From Bacteroidales bacterium (GTDB lineage Bacteria; Bacteroidota; Bacteroidia; Bacteroidales; FEN-979): DNA of 48,523 nt. This document shows, one piece after another, positions 1 through 8,262 of this stretch. The notes under the pieces are model-generated. The model had not been told where the DNA came from, did not search any database, and worked only from the letters and a program-made list of their open reading frames with translations. The position numbers were made by a program, and so were the translations under genes. Positions within the stretch are counted from its first letter, which is position 1, and every line of letters starts with the position of its first letter. The stretch covers positions 1-48,523 of the forward strand of contig JALNZC010000030.1 in NCBI GenBank assembly GCA_023229525.1, in the 5' to 3' direction.

Positions 1-693
1 CTCATCAACCGGTTTATTCAGTACTATCGAATCGAACTGGAGTGAATTGTAAGGTTGTCCCCCGAAGTGCGTATCCTGGATATAAGAGAACATGACCCCC
101 TGAACGGGACGGTAATCACGGTAATAATTCTCCACTGCTACTTCCTGCCCCCTGATCATGCGATAGTACAACCTTTTTAGAGTGATGAACTTTATGGTAT
201 CTATAAACAGATACTCGATTCCGTTATCATTCCTGGTGATCTTCAGTTTATATACAGGGAAGGTTTCAACGGTATCGCGACCGGTAAGTTCGAGGGTATG
301 ACCTTTTGTTTTCCAGTTATACAACAATCCGTCAAAATCTGCCTTGCTTTTTATGTCTCTAGCCCGGTCTTCAGGCATCACCTGGGGTTTTGGATTCCCA
401 GTCCAAGGGGTCGTCCACCAGGCAGTCTGTCCGTCATATCCCTGGTATGAAGTAATATCCTGGATGTCTGATTCCATCAGATACTTATCAGGCCGCATCC
501 GGAATATCTTCACTGGCATCGCATCCTGTTGAACCATGGTCCCGGTCATGATAATGGTGTTTGCTTTCTGAAGGTTCTGATATCCCATGGCGTTGTAATG
601 CCTCGACATGATCTCATCCAAAGAAAGATCCTGCGCAGCAGCTACGGAAAACATCAAAAAAACCATCCCGAAAATAAGAAAGACCTTTTTCAT
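1..693 (-). CDS. LolA-like outer-membrane lipoprotein-sorting family protein (C-terminus cut by window edge)
   Basis: The minus-strand frame opens with ATG at 693 and is still open at base 1, so 231 residues are visible and the end is missing. Residues 1-20 are a signal peptide (MKK, a hydrophobic core, then AAA before Q21), which points to export to the periplasm. The rest resembles the Bacteroidota proteins annotated as outer-membrane lipoprotein-sorting proteins, which have a LolA/LolB-type half-barrel. Visible family-like features are a YDGQTAWW segment at residues 86-93, alternating beta-strand-like stretches, and LNKPVDE just before the edge, like the last strand region of that family. 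LolA-type proteins carry lipids or lipoproteins across the periplasm; whether this paralogue does so is inference. It lies downstream of the PQQ-propeller gene on the same strand, separated by an octamer array. The frame has no internal stop. Confidence 0.75.
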   Translation of the reverse strand, partial: MKKVFLIFGMVFLMFSVAAAQDLSLDEIMSRHYNAMGYQNLQKANTIIMTGTMVQQDAMPVKIFRMRPDKYLMESDIQDITSYQGYDGQTAWWTTPWTGNPKPQVMPEDRARDIKSKADFDGLLYNWKTKGHTLELTGRDTVETFPVYKLKITRNDNGIEYLFIDTIKFITLKRLYYRMIRGQEVAVENYYRDYRPVQGVMFSYIQDTHFGGQPYNSLQFDSIVLNKPVDE

Positions 694-732
694 AATCCCC
701 CTTTAATAGAACTCAAAACTTTCAATTACTTA

Positions 733-780
733 ATCCTTCAATCCTTCAATCCTTCAATCCTTCATTCCTTCATTCCTTCA
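733..780 (-). repeat. Octamer tandem array behind the PQQ-propeller gene
   Basis: Six units of exactly eight bases in unbroken register: four ATCCTTCA, then two TTCCTTCA. The last units overlap the stop codon and final codons of the minus-strand gene ending at 770. The plus strand has no G from 721 to 780, so the transcript of that gene would contain no cytosine over this stretch. It is one of about a dozen 7- or 8-base arrays in the window. Confidence 0.9.
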
Positions 781-2002
781 ATCCTTTCTTTACCCCATAA
801 GCCATCACTGACCTCCCATGCCTGATATACAAGATCCCGTTACAGATCACCGGATGCGAAAAATGAGCTTTTGTTCCCCTGGTTAGGCGGAATGAACTCA
901 CCTGCTCCATTTTGGGACCATTGGGTCGGAACAGCCCCACCTGCCCTTTCTCGTTATAAAGATACAACATTCCGTCGGCATAGTTAATGGTTCCCCGGTC
1001 GAATTTCACCGAATCGACAATGGCACCCGTATTGGTTTCCACCACATAATACTGCCGCTTTTCATAACCGGAGGTATAGATATGATCGTTCACCTTGATG
1101 AAACCACCCATCAGGTTGTCGCATCTCCCGTTTTTCCAGACCTCGGTGATCTGTGTCCCGTCATCGGAGAGTTTCAGCTTAACTGCGCCATTTCCGTTTC
1201 CGGCTACAAAATAGATAAACCCATTTTCAAAAATCGGGGTATTTACCTGGCAATCTATATCCTGTCCTTCCTGTTTATAAGACCAGAGTAGTTTTCCATC
1301 CTTGGTATCGATACCAAGAAGGGTAGTTTTTGAAAAGGTAACGAGAATATTCCGCTGGGACAAACTGATAAGCATCGGTGAACAGTAAGCGGTCATTTCA
1401 CTGGTCCCTTTGCAGATCCAAATGATCTTTCCTGTGAAACGGTCAAGGGCAACCACATTTGTGTCGGGACTGCCCGGCGAACAATACACTGTATTTCCAT
1501 CAACCAGCACCGATTCGGAAAAGCCAAAACGCGGCACCGGCCCATGAAAGTCGGTCATCATATTTACCGACCACCTTTCTTTGCCGGTTTGGGTATCCAG
1601 GCAACCTACCTGCCCCATTCCCGTGGTCGCATAAACCAGATCGTCTACCACCGTTGGTGTTGACCGTGAACCAGGATAGTTCAGAATCCATTCCTTGCCG
1701 ATCTTTGCTTTCCACAGGAATTTCCCCTGCAGGTCCAGGGCAAAAAGGTAACTGACCGTATCGATCTCCCCATTGACAAAAATATTTTTCTTTGTAATGA
1801 CAGGACTACCGTATCCATTCCCGATGTTATCGTATTCCCACAGAAGGGACGGTCCGGATTCAGGCCAGCTTTTCATCAGGTTGGTTTCCCTGAATACGCC
1901 ACTCCGTTCGGGGCCGCCCCATTGAAGTATTTCCTGCCCCTGACTTCCCAGTGGAAATATCAGGTTTAAAATGAGAAATAATTGGAGAATCCGTCGTATC
2001 AT
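770..2002 (-). CDS. Exported PQQ-binding-like beta-propeller protein
   Basis: The 410-residue protein has an N-terminal signal peptide (residues 1-22, ending near GSQGQ). After that come repeated blade-like units with the WGG..RSG opening (about 28-34) and recurring sequences such as YGSPVI, VYATTGMGQVGCLDTQTGKERW, VYCSPGS and FIYFVAGNGNGAVKL, each a strand pattern with Gly and Trp/Tyr. This is the PQQ-like (BamB/quinoprotein alcohol dehydrogenase-type) propeller. No quinone-binding or enzyme domain is visible outside the propeller, so it is more likely a periplasmic structural or binding protein than a dehydrogenase. BamB itself is usually a lipoprotein, but there is no clear lipobox Cys here. 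The start is chosen because it gives a good signal peptide. A TATTTTTG box lies about 80 bases upstream. The stop codon lies inside an octamer repeat array. Confidence 0.8.
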   Translation of the reverse strand: MIRRILQLFLILNLIFPLGSQGQEILQWGGPERSGVFRETNLMKSWPESGPSLLWEYDNIGNGYGSPVITKKNIFVNGEIDTVSYLFALDLQGKFLWKAKIGKEWILNYPGSRSTPTVVDDLVYATTGMGQVGCLDTQTGKERWSVNMMTDFHGPVPRFGFSESVLVDGNTVYCSPGSPDTNVVALDRFTGKIIWICKGTSEMTAYCSPMLISLSQRNILVTFSKTTLLGIDTKDGKLLWSYKQEGQDIDCQVNTPIFENGFIYFVAGNGNGAVKLKLSDDGTQITEVWKNGRCDNLMGGFIKVNDHIYTSGYEKRQYYVVETNTGAIVDSVKFDRGTINYADGMLYLYNEKGQVGLFRPNGPKMEQVSSFRLTRGTKAHFSHPVICNGILYIRHGRSVMAYGVKKGLKE

Positions 2003-2082
2003 CGGTTATGGTTTTATGGACTTGCCTCCGCTCCCTCTTCCAGGGAGGCACGAAATGGCGTCCCTTGTTTACTTTGCCGGTT

Positions 2083-2090
2083 CAAAAATA
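2083..2090 (-). promoter_or_regulatory. Candidate -7 box (TATTTTTG) for the propeller gene
   Basis: Read on the minus strand the bases are TATTTTTG, a full match to the Bacteroidota TAnnTTTG element. I found no good TTTG at the -33 position, so this is a half-site. Transcription would start near 2076, leaving a leader of about 74 bases that includes the 2023-2050 hairpin. Confidence 0.3.
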
Positions 2091-2294
2091 AACAATGAAA
2101 AAACTTTTTGGGACAATTCTCGATGAAATGGAATCATTACTTGTTGTATATGATTATGAACATGTGCAACTTTTTGAGATGAACAACGTCTAAAACATAA
2201 TCATTGTTTAACTTTTAATCCGGCAAGATTTCACGATAGTCGATACTTAGCGTCGTTATAGCAAGTAAAGTTGCGGATTGCCCTACCAAATAGT

Positions 2295-2302
2295 TATATT
2301 TA
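2295..2302 (+). promoter_or_regulatory. Candidate -7 box (TATATTTA) for the S46 peptidase gene
   Basis: Seven of eight positions match TAnnTTTG. A weak GTTG lies about 20 bases upstream. The predicted start near 2309 gives a leader of about 33 bases ending in a strong Shine-Dalgarno sequence. Confidence 0.3.
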
Positions 2303-2330
2303 CAAGTATTATTGAATCATAAATAAATCA

Positions 2331-2336
2331 AGGAGG
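2331..2336 (+). promoter_or_regulatory. Strong Shine-Dalgarno sequence of the S46 peptidase
   Basis: AGGAGG lies five bases before the ATG at 2342 and fixes that start. Such a canonical site stands out because most genes in this window have none, as is usual for Bacteroidota. Confidence 0.6.
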
Positions 2337-2341
2337 AGATT

Positions 2342-4489
2342 ATGAAAAAGGTTATCATTCTTTTTACCCTTTTATTGATTTTTATCATTAAAGGTAATGC
2401 CCAGGAGGGAATGTGGCTTCTGTCGCAGCTCGATCAACTGGATCTTAACAAAAAGGGACTTCAAATTGCTGTAAGTGACGTGTACAGCAAAGATAAACCC
2501 GCTGTTTACAATGCTGTGGTGCAGCTTGGCGGAGGAACAGCATCGTTTGTTTCAAAGGATGGTCTGCTGATCACGAATCATCATGTGGCTTTTACCGCTC
2601 TTCAGCGGGCATCGAGCGTGACCAGCGATTTTCTGCAGAACGGATTTCTTGCCACAAAACGGTCCGATGAGATCAAAGCACCGGGATATCAGGCACAATT
2701 GCTGACCGACATGAAGGATGTTACGGCTGAAGTACTGGGTGCGGCGACGACAATTACCGATCCTTTTGAAAAATCAAAAAAAATTAACGAGAAAATAGCA
2801 GCAATGTCCGAGACCATTAAAAAAGGGAAAGATGACGCCCAGGTTTACATTGCTTCAAATTACAACGGTAAGCAATATATTCAGTATATCTATAAAACTT
2901 TCAAGGATATCCGTATTGTCTATGCTCCGCCCATGTCGGTGGGTAATTATGGCGGTGAGACCGACAATTGGATGTGGCCACGGCATACGGGTGATTTTTC
3001 ATTTCTGCGTGTCTATGTAGCGCCCGACGGAACCGGCAAGGAATACAATGAAAGCAATATTCCTTATAAACCAAAAGTTTTCCTCAAAGTTGCAGGAAAT
3101 TTTCTTAAGGATGGCGATTTCACCTTTATTATCGGTTATCCCGGTCAAACTACCCGGTACCGTTCTTCCACCTCCGTACTCTGGAACGAAACCATCAACT
3201 ATCCGTTCAGCATCAGGAATTTCAGGGAGATCATTGATTTGCTTGATGAGAAGACAAAGAATAACCATGAAGGGGAGATCAAAGTGGCAAGCCTGAAAAA
3301 GGGTCTGGCCAATGTCATGAAAAATTATGAAGGGAAGGTTGAAGGAATGAAAAAGACCGGATACTATGAGAAAAAGTTGGCTTTTGAGAAAGATTTTATA
3401 GCATGGGCCAACAGCAAACCTGAAACGAAAGCCAAATATGCCGATATCCTCCAACGTGAAAAGGCTGAGTATACCTTGCTGGAAAAGACCAAAAACAGGG
3501 ACAATGTTTTTGGTGTGTTCCAGGGTTTGTCAGGTGTTCCGTTATCTGTTGCGCAGCAGGCAATTTATTTTGCACAACAGAAGGATAAGCCGGCGGGTGA
3601 GCGTGATCCGGGATTTTCTAATGAGACCATAACACAGGCCATCGATGGATTGCAATATACCTATGCCAACTATTTTGAACCCGTTGAAAAAGCATTGTTG
3701 GTTCGCGTCCTGAAGATGGCTGCGGAGTTGCCGGCCGATCAGCGCATCACAGGACTGGAATATGTTTTCAGTGATCCTTCCGTGACCATTGAACAGTTTG
3801 TCGACAATACATTTAAAAATTCGAAACTCAACGATGTTGAGTATGCCAAATCGGTTTTTAAAATGACGACAAAAGAGCTGGAGGCACTCAATGATCCGTT
3901 TATCCGTATGGCATTTAGCATTGATCCAATGGCCATTGAAATCCAGGAGATCAATCAGAAATTCGGCGCCAATGTCACTGAATTACGTAAAGTTTACATG
4001 GAAGGACTTTATGACTGGAAGGGCACAGGGATGTATCCCGATGCCAATAGCACCATCCGGTTTACCTGGGGCAAAGTTAAAGGGTATAAACCCAAGGATG
4101 CGGTGTGGTATTACCCGTTCACCACTTTTGAGGGAGTGATCGAGAAAAATACAGGAATTGAACCGTTTGATGTCCCCAAGACTTTGACCGGATTATATCA
4201 AAAGAGGGATTTCGGGAAATGGGCTGATCCTGCTTTAAAAGATATTCCGGTTGCTTTTCTGAGTCAATGTGATATCACCGGAGGAAACAGCGGAAGTCCT
4301 ATCCTCAATGCAAAGGGTGAACTTACCGGTGTTGCATTCGATGGCAACTATGAGTCGATGATCAGCGACTGGCAATACGATCCGAATCTTCAACGGTGTA
4401 TATCTGTGGATATCCACTATGTCCTGTTCATTACCGAAAAATTGGGTAAAGCCGGATTTTTGCTGGATGAGATGGGCGTAAAGCATTGA
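2342..4489 (+). CDS. S46 family serine dipeptidyl-peptidase (DPP7/DPP11 family)
   Basis: The 715-residue protein has a signal peptide (1-20, cleaved before QEGMW), and its length is that of the S46 family, which removes dipeptides from peptide N-termini in the periplasm of Bacteroidota that feed on protein. The catalytic triad is recognisable: His in TNHH (80-81), Asp218 in the WPRHTGDFS motif, and Ser650 in TGGNSGSP. In this family the residue 18 positions after the Ser decides specificity. As I recall, Gly there marks the broad, hydrophobic-preferring DPP7 type and Arg the acid-preferring DPP11 type. Here it is Gly668 (FDGN), so a DPP7-like activity is inferred. A strong Shine-Dalgarno sequence precedes the ATG, and a hairpin with a T-rich tail follows the gene at 4520. 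Confidence 0.93.
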   Translation: MKKVIILFTLLLIFIIKGNAQEGMWLLSQLDQLDLNKKGLQIAVSDVYSKDKPAVYNAVVQLGGGTASFVSKDGLLITNHHVAFTALQRASSVTSDFLQNGFLATKRSDEIKAPGYQAQLLTDMKDVTAEVLGAATTITDPFEKSKKINEKIAAMSETIKKGKDDAQVYIASNYNGKQYIQYIYKTFKDIRIVYAPPMSVGNYGGETDNWMWPRHTGDFSFLRVYVAPDGTGKEYNESNIPYKPKVFLKVAGNFLKDGDFTFIIGYPGQTTRYRSSTSVLWNETINYPFSIRNFREIIDLLDEKTKNNHEGEIKVASLKKGLANVMKNYEGKVEGMKKTGYYEKKLAFEKDFIAWANSKPETKAKYADILQREKAEYTLLEKTKNRDNVFGVFQGLSGVPLSVAQQAIYFAQQKDKPAGERDPGFSNETITQAIDGLQYTYANYFEPVEKALLVRVLKMAAELPADQRITGLEYVFSDPSVTIEQFVDNTFKNSKLNDVEYAKSVFKMTTKELEALNDPFIRMAFSIDPMAIEIQEINQKFGANVTELRKVYMEGLYDWKGTGMYPDANSTIRFTWGKVKGYKPKDAVWYYPFTTFEGVIEKNTGIEPFDVPKTLTGLYQKRDFGKWADPALKDIPVAFLSQCDITGGNSGSPILNAKGELTGVAFDGNYESMISDWQYDPNLQRCISVDIHYVLFITEKLGKAGFLLDEMGVKH

Positions 4490-4519
4490 TTTTCCGGTTT
4501 GTTTTTTCGTACCGATAAT

Positions 4520-4553
4520 GCCGGATTTATCCGGTCTGCTTTTTGCTTTTTTA
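4520..4553 (+). terminator. Probable intrinsic terminator after the S46 peptidase
   Basis: A perfect stem CCGGAT / ATCCGG with a two-base TT loop (4521-4534) is followed by a T-rich run reading into TTTTTGCTTTTTTA. It lies 31 bases after the peptidase stop and just past the end of the facing yqaE-like gene. It is the only convincing hairpin-plus-T-tract terminator I found in the window. Confidence 0.45.
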
Positions 4554-4703
4554 TTTGTGGGTATTAAACAGGATCGCCGCTATTACGCCGGGGATCCAGC
4601 CACAGCAGGTCAGTATGAATACCAGCAAGATGGCCCCACATCCGCGGTCGATTATAGCCAGCGGAGGAAAAAGAATGCATATCAGTGCCCTCAGAATTCC
4701 CAT
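4551..4703 (-). CDS. YqaE/Pmp3 family small membrane protein
   Basis: A 50-codon frame on the minus strand from ATG at 4703 to TAA at 4551 encodes a protein that matches the Pmp3/YqaE family along its whole length: a short N-terminal helix (MGILRALICILF), the hallmark PPLAIIDRGCG at residues 13-23, and a second hydrophobic helix containing CGWIPGVIAAI at 34-44. The family consists of about 50-residue proteolipids with two membrane helices. In yeast and plants they affect membrane potential and salt tolerance, and their bacterial role is poorly known. No Shine-Dalgarno sequence is visible. A short upstream frame starting at about 4735 runs out of frame over the start. The gene is convergent with the S46 peptidase, and its stop sits at the tail of that gene's terminator. 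Confidence 0.85.
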   Translation of the reverse strand: MGILRALICILFPPLAIIDRGCGAILLVFILTCCGWIPGVIAAILFNTHK

Positions 4704-4766
4704 AGCCCAAAGATAATTATTTTTTGAATTTTTTTCATATCTTTATGGTTCCGGAACCTTGTATAC

Positions 4767-4816
4767 GGATGTAGGATGCAGGATGCAGGATGCAGGATAC
4801 AGGATACAGGATGACA
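4767..4816 (+). repeat. Heptamer tandem array upstream of the peroxiredoxin gene
   Basis: Units in register are GGATGTA, three GGATGCA, two GGATACA, and an eight-base last unit GGATGACA. The reverse complement gives ATCCTGC and ATCCTGT, the same words found in the arrays at 9.7, 25.2 and 37.5 kb. Unlike most arrays here it is not behind a stop codon. It ends 29 bases before the start of the peroxiredoxin gene. Confidence 0.9.
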
Positions 4817-4845
4817 GATAGAAATATAATCGAAATTTTCTTAAA

Positions 4846-5304
4846 ATGAAAGAACAAATTGAAGTAGGGCAGAGGGCTCCGGCTTTCTCCCTTCCCGATA
4901 ATAATGGTCGCCGGGTCAACCTTAGTGATTTCCTTGGCAGGGTTAACCTTGTTGTGTACTTTTATCCCAAAGATGAATCGTATGGGTGTACCAAAGAAGC
5001 CTGCAGCTTTCGAGACAGTTACCAGGTTTTCAAAGAAGCCGGAGCAGAAGTGATCGGAATCAGCCCGGATGACGTGGCTTCACACCAGGCTTTTGCCGCC
5101 AACCATAAACTTCCTTTTATTCTGCTATCGGATAAGGATCGGGCAGTAGGAGACAAATATGGTGTTGGTAAGTCGGTAGGTGTGATTCCCGGAAGAAAAA
5201 CTTTCGTGATCGATAAGCAAGGAATTATCCGGTTGATCTTTTCGTCGCAACTGAATTTCGCGAAACACGTTGAGAAGGCATTGAAGACGTTAAAAGCACT
5301 GTAA
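4846..5304 (+). CDS. bcp: Peroxiredoxin, PrxQ/BCP type
   Basis: The 152-residue protein is a single AhpC/TSA thioredoxin-fold domain of normal BCP length. The peroxidatic Cys48 sits in YPKDESYGC and is followed five residues later by the resolving Cys53 (TKEACSFRD), the atypical two-Cys arrangement of PrxQ/BCP. These enzymes reduce hydrogen peroxide and organic peroxides in the cytoplasm using thioredoxin. The usual PxxxTPGC active-site loop is changed: Ser45 replaces Thr and Tyr46 replaces Pro, while Pro41 and the Cys remain. There is no signal peptide. The gene stands alone: the AsmA gene follows 55 bases later, and the upstream space contains a heptamer array but no clear TAnnTTTG box. Confidence 0.9.
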   Translation: MKEQIEVGQRAPAFSLPDNNGRRVNLSDFLGRVNLVVYFYPKDESYGCTKEACSFRDSYQVFKEAGAEVIGISPDDVASHQAFAANHKLPFILLSDKDRAVGDKYGVGKSVGVIPGRKTFVIDKQGIIRLIFSSQLNFAKHVEKALKTLKAL

Positions 5305-5359
5305 GTAAAATCAAAAGTTATAAAACGGAATTGCTTCTCTTTTGAAATACCTTTAAGTC

Positions 5360-8260
5360 ATGAGACGAACCTGGAAAATTTCGATAAGCTTCTTAATCGC
5401 TTTGATCGTTGTATTGGTTTTCCTGATAAGTGTTCCGTTCTTATTTAAAAACAAGATTGCCGAAGGTGTTAAATCAGTGGCCAACAGTAGATTGAAGACC
5501 GAACTTGGTTTTTCGGATATGGATATCTCCTTTTTCAGCCATTTTCCCCGGTTGACCATCATGCTGAAAAACTTTTCGCTTAAAAGCTCACCGCCTTTTA
5601 ATACGGATACCCTGATCTCAGCAAAGGAGGTCTCCCTTGGCATTGATGTGATGAGCCTTTTCGGCAAGGTGATCAGGATAAACCGGGTATACCTCGACCG
5701 GGCCCATGTCGAAATCAAATACAACGAAAAAGGGGCTTCCAACTTTGATGTATACAAATCATCGGATACCACGGCGTCATCAAAGGATACTACTTCTACC
5801 ACCGGGGCGGAAGTAAACATTGAGGAAATCACTTTTTCAGGTTGCCATTTTGTCTATTCGGATCCTTCCATTCCGGTAAAACTTGAATTGAAAGGTTTTA
5901 ATTACAAAGGGAAAAGCCGGCTTAGTAAAGATATCCTTTCGCTTACCTCCGGAATCCGGGTTGATTCACTTGATTTCATTTTGAACAACCAGTATTATCT
6001 CCGTTCGAAACCAATCACTGCAAGCCTCACGACTAAAATAAATATTTCCAGCCTGGAAATATTCTTTGAAAAAAATGACATGAAAATCAAGGATATGCCG
6101 GTTAATTTCAACGGGCGTTTCAGTTTTCAGAAGGACGGATATACCTTGTCGCTCAGGCTACTTTCGATTTATGAAAATGAGGTTTTCAGTGCAGCTTTGC
6201 ACCTGAACAGCACCGATAAGCTCTATCTATTCGCCAGGATCAATACTATACTGAACCTCGCAAAATGGAGCAAGGCACTGGGGGTTGATCAGGTTGATCT
6301 GCACGGCATGATCAATTTTAATTTGAACGCGGAAGGAATCTATGAAACCGGTCAGAATCCCAAGAACAAAAAACCGGATACTGTTCTATTGAGCATTCCA
6401 AAGTTTACAGTTTCGTCCAGACTGACCGGAGGATATCTCAAGTACATAGGTCTTCCACAGGCCCTGACAGGCATCACATTCGATCTGGATGCCGGAACAC
6501 CGGACAATAATTACAAACATATCTGGGCAAAAATTGAAAAACTGAAGGCCCGTTTCCTGAAGAATAATATAGAGGGATTTATTTATGTGAAAGGATTGCA
6601 AGATCTTCCGGTACAGGCGAAACTTCAAACCCGCTGCAATCTGTCCGAACTGAAACAACTGGTCCCGATGGACAGTCTTGATCTTTCCGGCATGCTTGAT
6701 ATTAATGTGGATGTAAGTGGAAATTATGCCCCGGGAAGGAAACTGTTTCCGGTATCGCAGGTTAACTTATCATTGAGAGATGGAAGCCTTCAAACAAAAT
6801 ATTATCCCCATCCGTTGGAAAAGATCGGCCTTATCGCATCCATATCGAATTCTACCGGGAAGCTACAAGATACCCGTCTGACCCTTTCGCCGCTCTCTTT
6901 CATTTTCGAAGGAAATCAGTTTGAGATACGCGCAGATATAAGGAATCCGGATAACATTGTCTATTCGGTAACCTCGAAAGGTGTTCTCGATGTAGCACGT
7001 ATCTACAAAATTTTTGCCCGGAAAGGGATGGAACTGGATGGCCGCATCGAGACCGACCTGTCACTGCATGGAAAACAAAGTGATGCCTTGGGAGGCCATT
7101 ATGAGCGCTTGAACAATAAAGGACGCCTTATCTTACGTAATATCGGATTTGGTTCGGAATACCTGACCAAAAAAATCATCCTTCGCGACGGAGTGTTCCG
7201 GTTTGACAATGATAACCTTTGGTTTGAAAAGTTCGCTGCACAGTACGGTTCTTCCGACATCCGGCTCGACGGTCATGTCAGCAATGTGGTAAATTATGTG
7301 CTTTCGGACAAGCAAAAGTTGAAAGGTAGTTTCCAATTCAACTCAAAGTACCTTTTCCTGGATGAATTCATGGCACCGGCAAACGGGGAGAATGTGGGTA
7401 CAACCCCGTCTGAGACAACCATTGCCGATGGGGTTATTATTATACCGGAGAACCTGGAAATCGGACTAAAAGTCAACTTGAAAAAGACACGATTCCGTGA
7501 TTTGGATATCCATGAACTGGTTGCAACTGCTGAGATCCGCGGTGGTATGATTCTGCTAAAGGAAATGCAGTTCGAGCTGATCGGCGCCCGGGTGGCGATG
7601 GATGCATCCTATGGAAGTATCAATCCTTCCAGGGGTTTCTTCGATTTTCATGTTGATGCGAAAGATTTTGATGTAAAAAGGGCTTACAATGAAGTGGCAC
7701 TTTTCAGGAACTTATCGTCGTCGGCTGCCAATGCCGAAGGAATCGTATCGCTTGATTACAACCTGAAGGGTAAACTCAATACCGGCATGAGCCCGGTATA
7801 TCCGTCTCTTGAGGGAGGTGGAACCCTGACCCTGAAAAAAGTGAAGGTGATGGGTTTAAAACTCTTCAATGTGATAAGTAAGAGCACGGAGAAGGAAAAA
7901 CTCAAAAATCCGGACTTATCCAAAGTCGAATTTAAAACAACGATAAAAAACAATGTAATCACCCTGGAGCAGACCAAAATAAAGATATCAGGTTTCCGTT
8001 TGAAATTATCCGGAACCACTAATTTCAATGGGGATTTGAACCTGAAAATGCGCATTGGTTTACCCCCTCTGGGCATTTTTGGTATCCCGCTCCGTGTGCT
8101 GGGCACTTCCGACAATCCTAAACTGAAATATGGAAGGGGCAGTTCCAACGGCCATGTTGAAGAAACCGAATACACCGATGAGATGCCCGCTGATCTCAAA
8201 GAAAAATTACGGAATGCGAAGGAGGAGGATCTTAAGGATGATGAACCTGACGTGAAGTGA
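5360..8260 (+). CDS. AsmA-family protein
   Basis: The 966-residue protein starts with a short basic stretch and one membrane helix (about residues 8-29). A very long beta-rich periplasmic part follows, with the AsmA-type opening around 30-100 (SRLKTELGFSDMDISFFSHFPRLTI) and the AsmA C-terminal region near 780-900 (GIVSLDYNLKGKL, LEGGGTLTLKKVKVMGLKLF). The last 60 residues are charged. AsmA/TamB-like proteins are bridge-like proteins that link the inner and outer membrane and are thought to carry phospholipids. The Bacteroidota versions are unstudied, so lipid transport is inferred from the family. It ends two bases from the end of the convergent DUF2400 gene, leaving no room for a separate terminator. 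Confidence 0.85.
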   Translation: MRRTWKISISFLIALIVVLVFLISVPFLFKNKIAEGVKSVANSRLKTELGFSDMDISFFSHFPRLTIMLKNFSLKSSPPFNTDTLISAKEVSLGIDVMSLFGKVIRINRVYLDRAHVEIKYNEKGASNFDVYKSSDTTASSKDTTSTTGAEVNIEEITFSGCHFVYSDPSIPVKLELKGFNYKGKSRLSKDILSLTSGIRVDSLDFILNNQYYLRSKPITASLTTKINISSLEIFFEKNDMKIKDMPVNFNGRFSFQKDGYTLSLRLLSIYENEVFSAALHLNSTDKLYLFARINTILNLAKWSKALGVDQVDLHGMINFNLNAEGIYETGQNPKNKKPDTVLLSIPKFTVSSRLTGGYLKYIGLPQALTGITFDLDAGTPDNNYKHIWAKIEKLKARFLKNNIEGFIYVKGLQDLPVQAKLQTRCNLSELKQLVPMDSLDLSGMLDINVDVSGNYAPGRKLFPVSQVNLSLRDGSLQTKYYPHPLEKIGLIASISNSTGKLQDTRLTLSPLSFIFEGNQFEIRADIRNPDNIVYSVTSKGVLDVARIYKIFARKGMELDGRIETDLSLHGKQSDALGGHYERLNNKGRLILRNIGFGSEYLTKKIILRDGVFRFDNDNLWFEKFAAQYGSSDIRLDGHVSNVVNYVLSDKQKLKGSFQFNSKYLFLDEFMAPANGENVGTTPSETTIADGVIIIPENLEIGLKVNLKKTRFRDLDIHELVATAEIRGGMILLKEMQFELIGARVAMDASYGSINPSRGFFDFHVDAKDFDVKRAYNEVALFRNLSSSAANAEGIVSLDYNLKGKLNTGMSPVYPSLEGGGTLTLKKVKVMGLKLFNVISKSTEKEKLKNPDLSKVEFKTTIKNNVITLEQTKIKISGFRLKLSGTTNFNGDLNLKMRIGLPPLGIFGIPLRVLGTSDNPKLKYGRGSSNGHVEETEYTDEMPADLKEKLRNAKEEDLKDDEPDVK

Positions 8261-8262
8261 TA

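Larger units (their letters stand above)
2003..2341. other. Divergent 339-base intergenic region with two promoter candidates
   Basis: This space separates the minus-strand propeller gene from the plus-strand peptidase gene. It holds an inverted repeat at 2023-2050 (TGCCTCC, a 14-base loop, GGAGGCA) that would lie in the 5' leader of the propeller mRNA, and -7-like boxes for each direction. A 32-codon frame at 2095-2193 has no ribosome-binding site or recognisable product. I see no RNA gene here. Confidence 0.5.

Noticed and set aside
2095..2193. 32-codon plus-strand frame in the divergent region
   Set aside because: No ribosome-binding site, no recognised family, and a length expected by chance.
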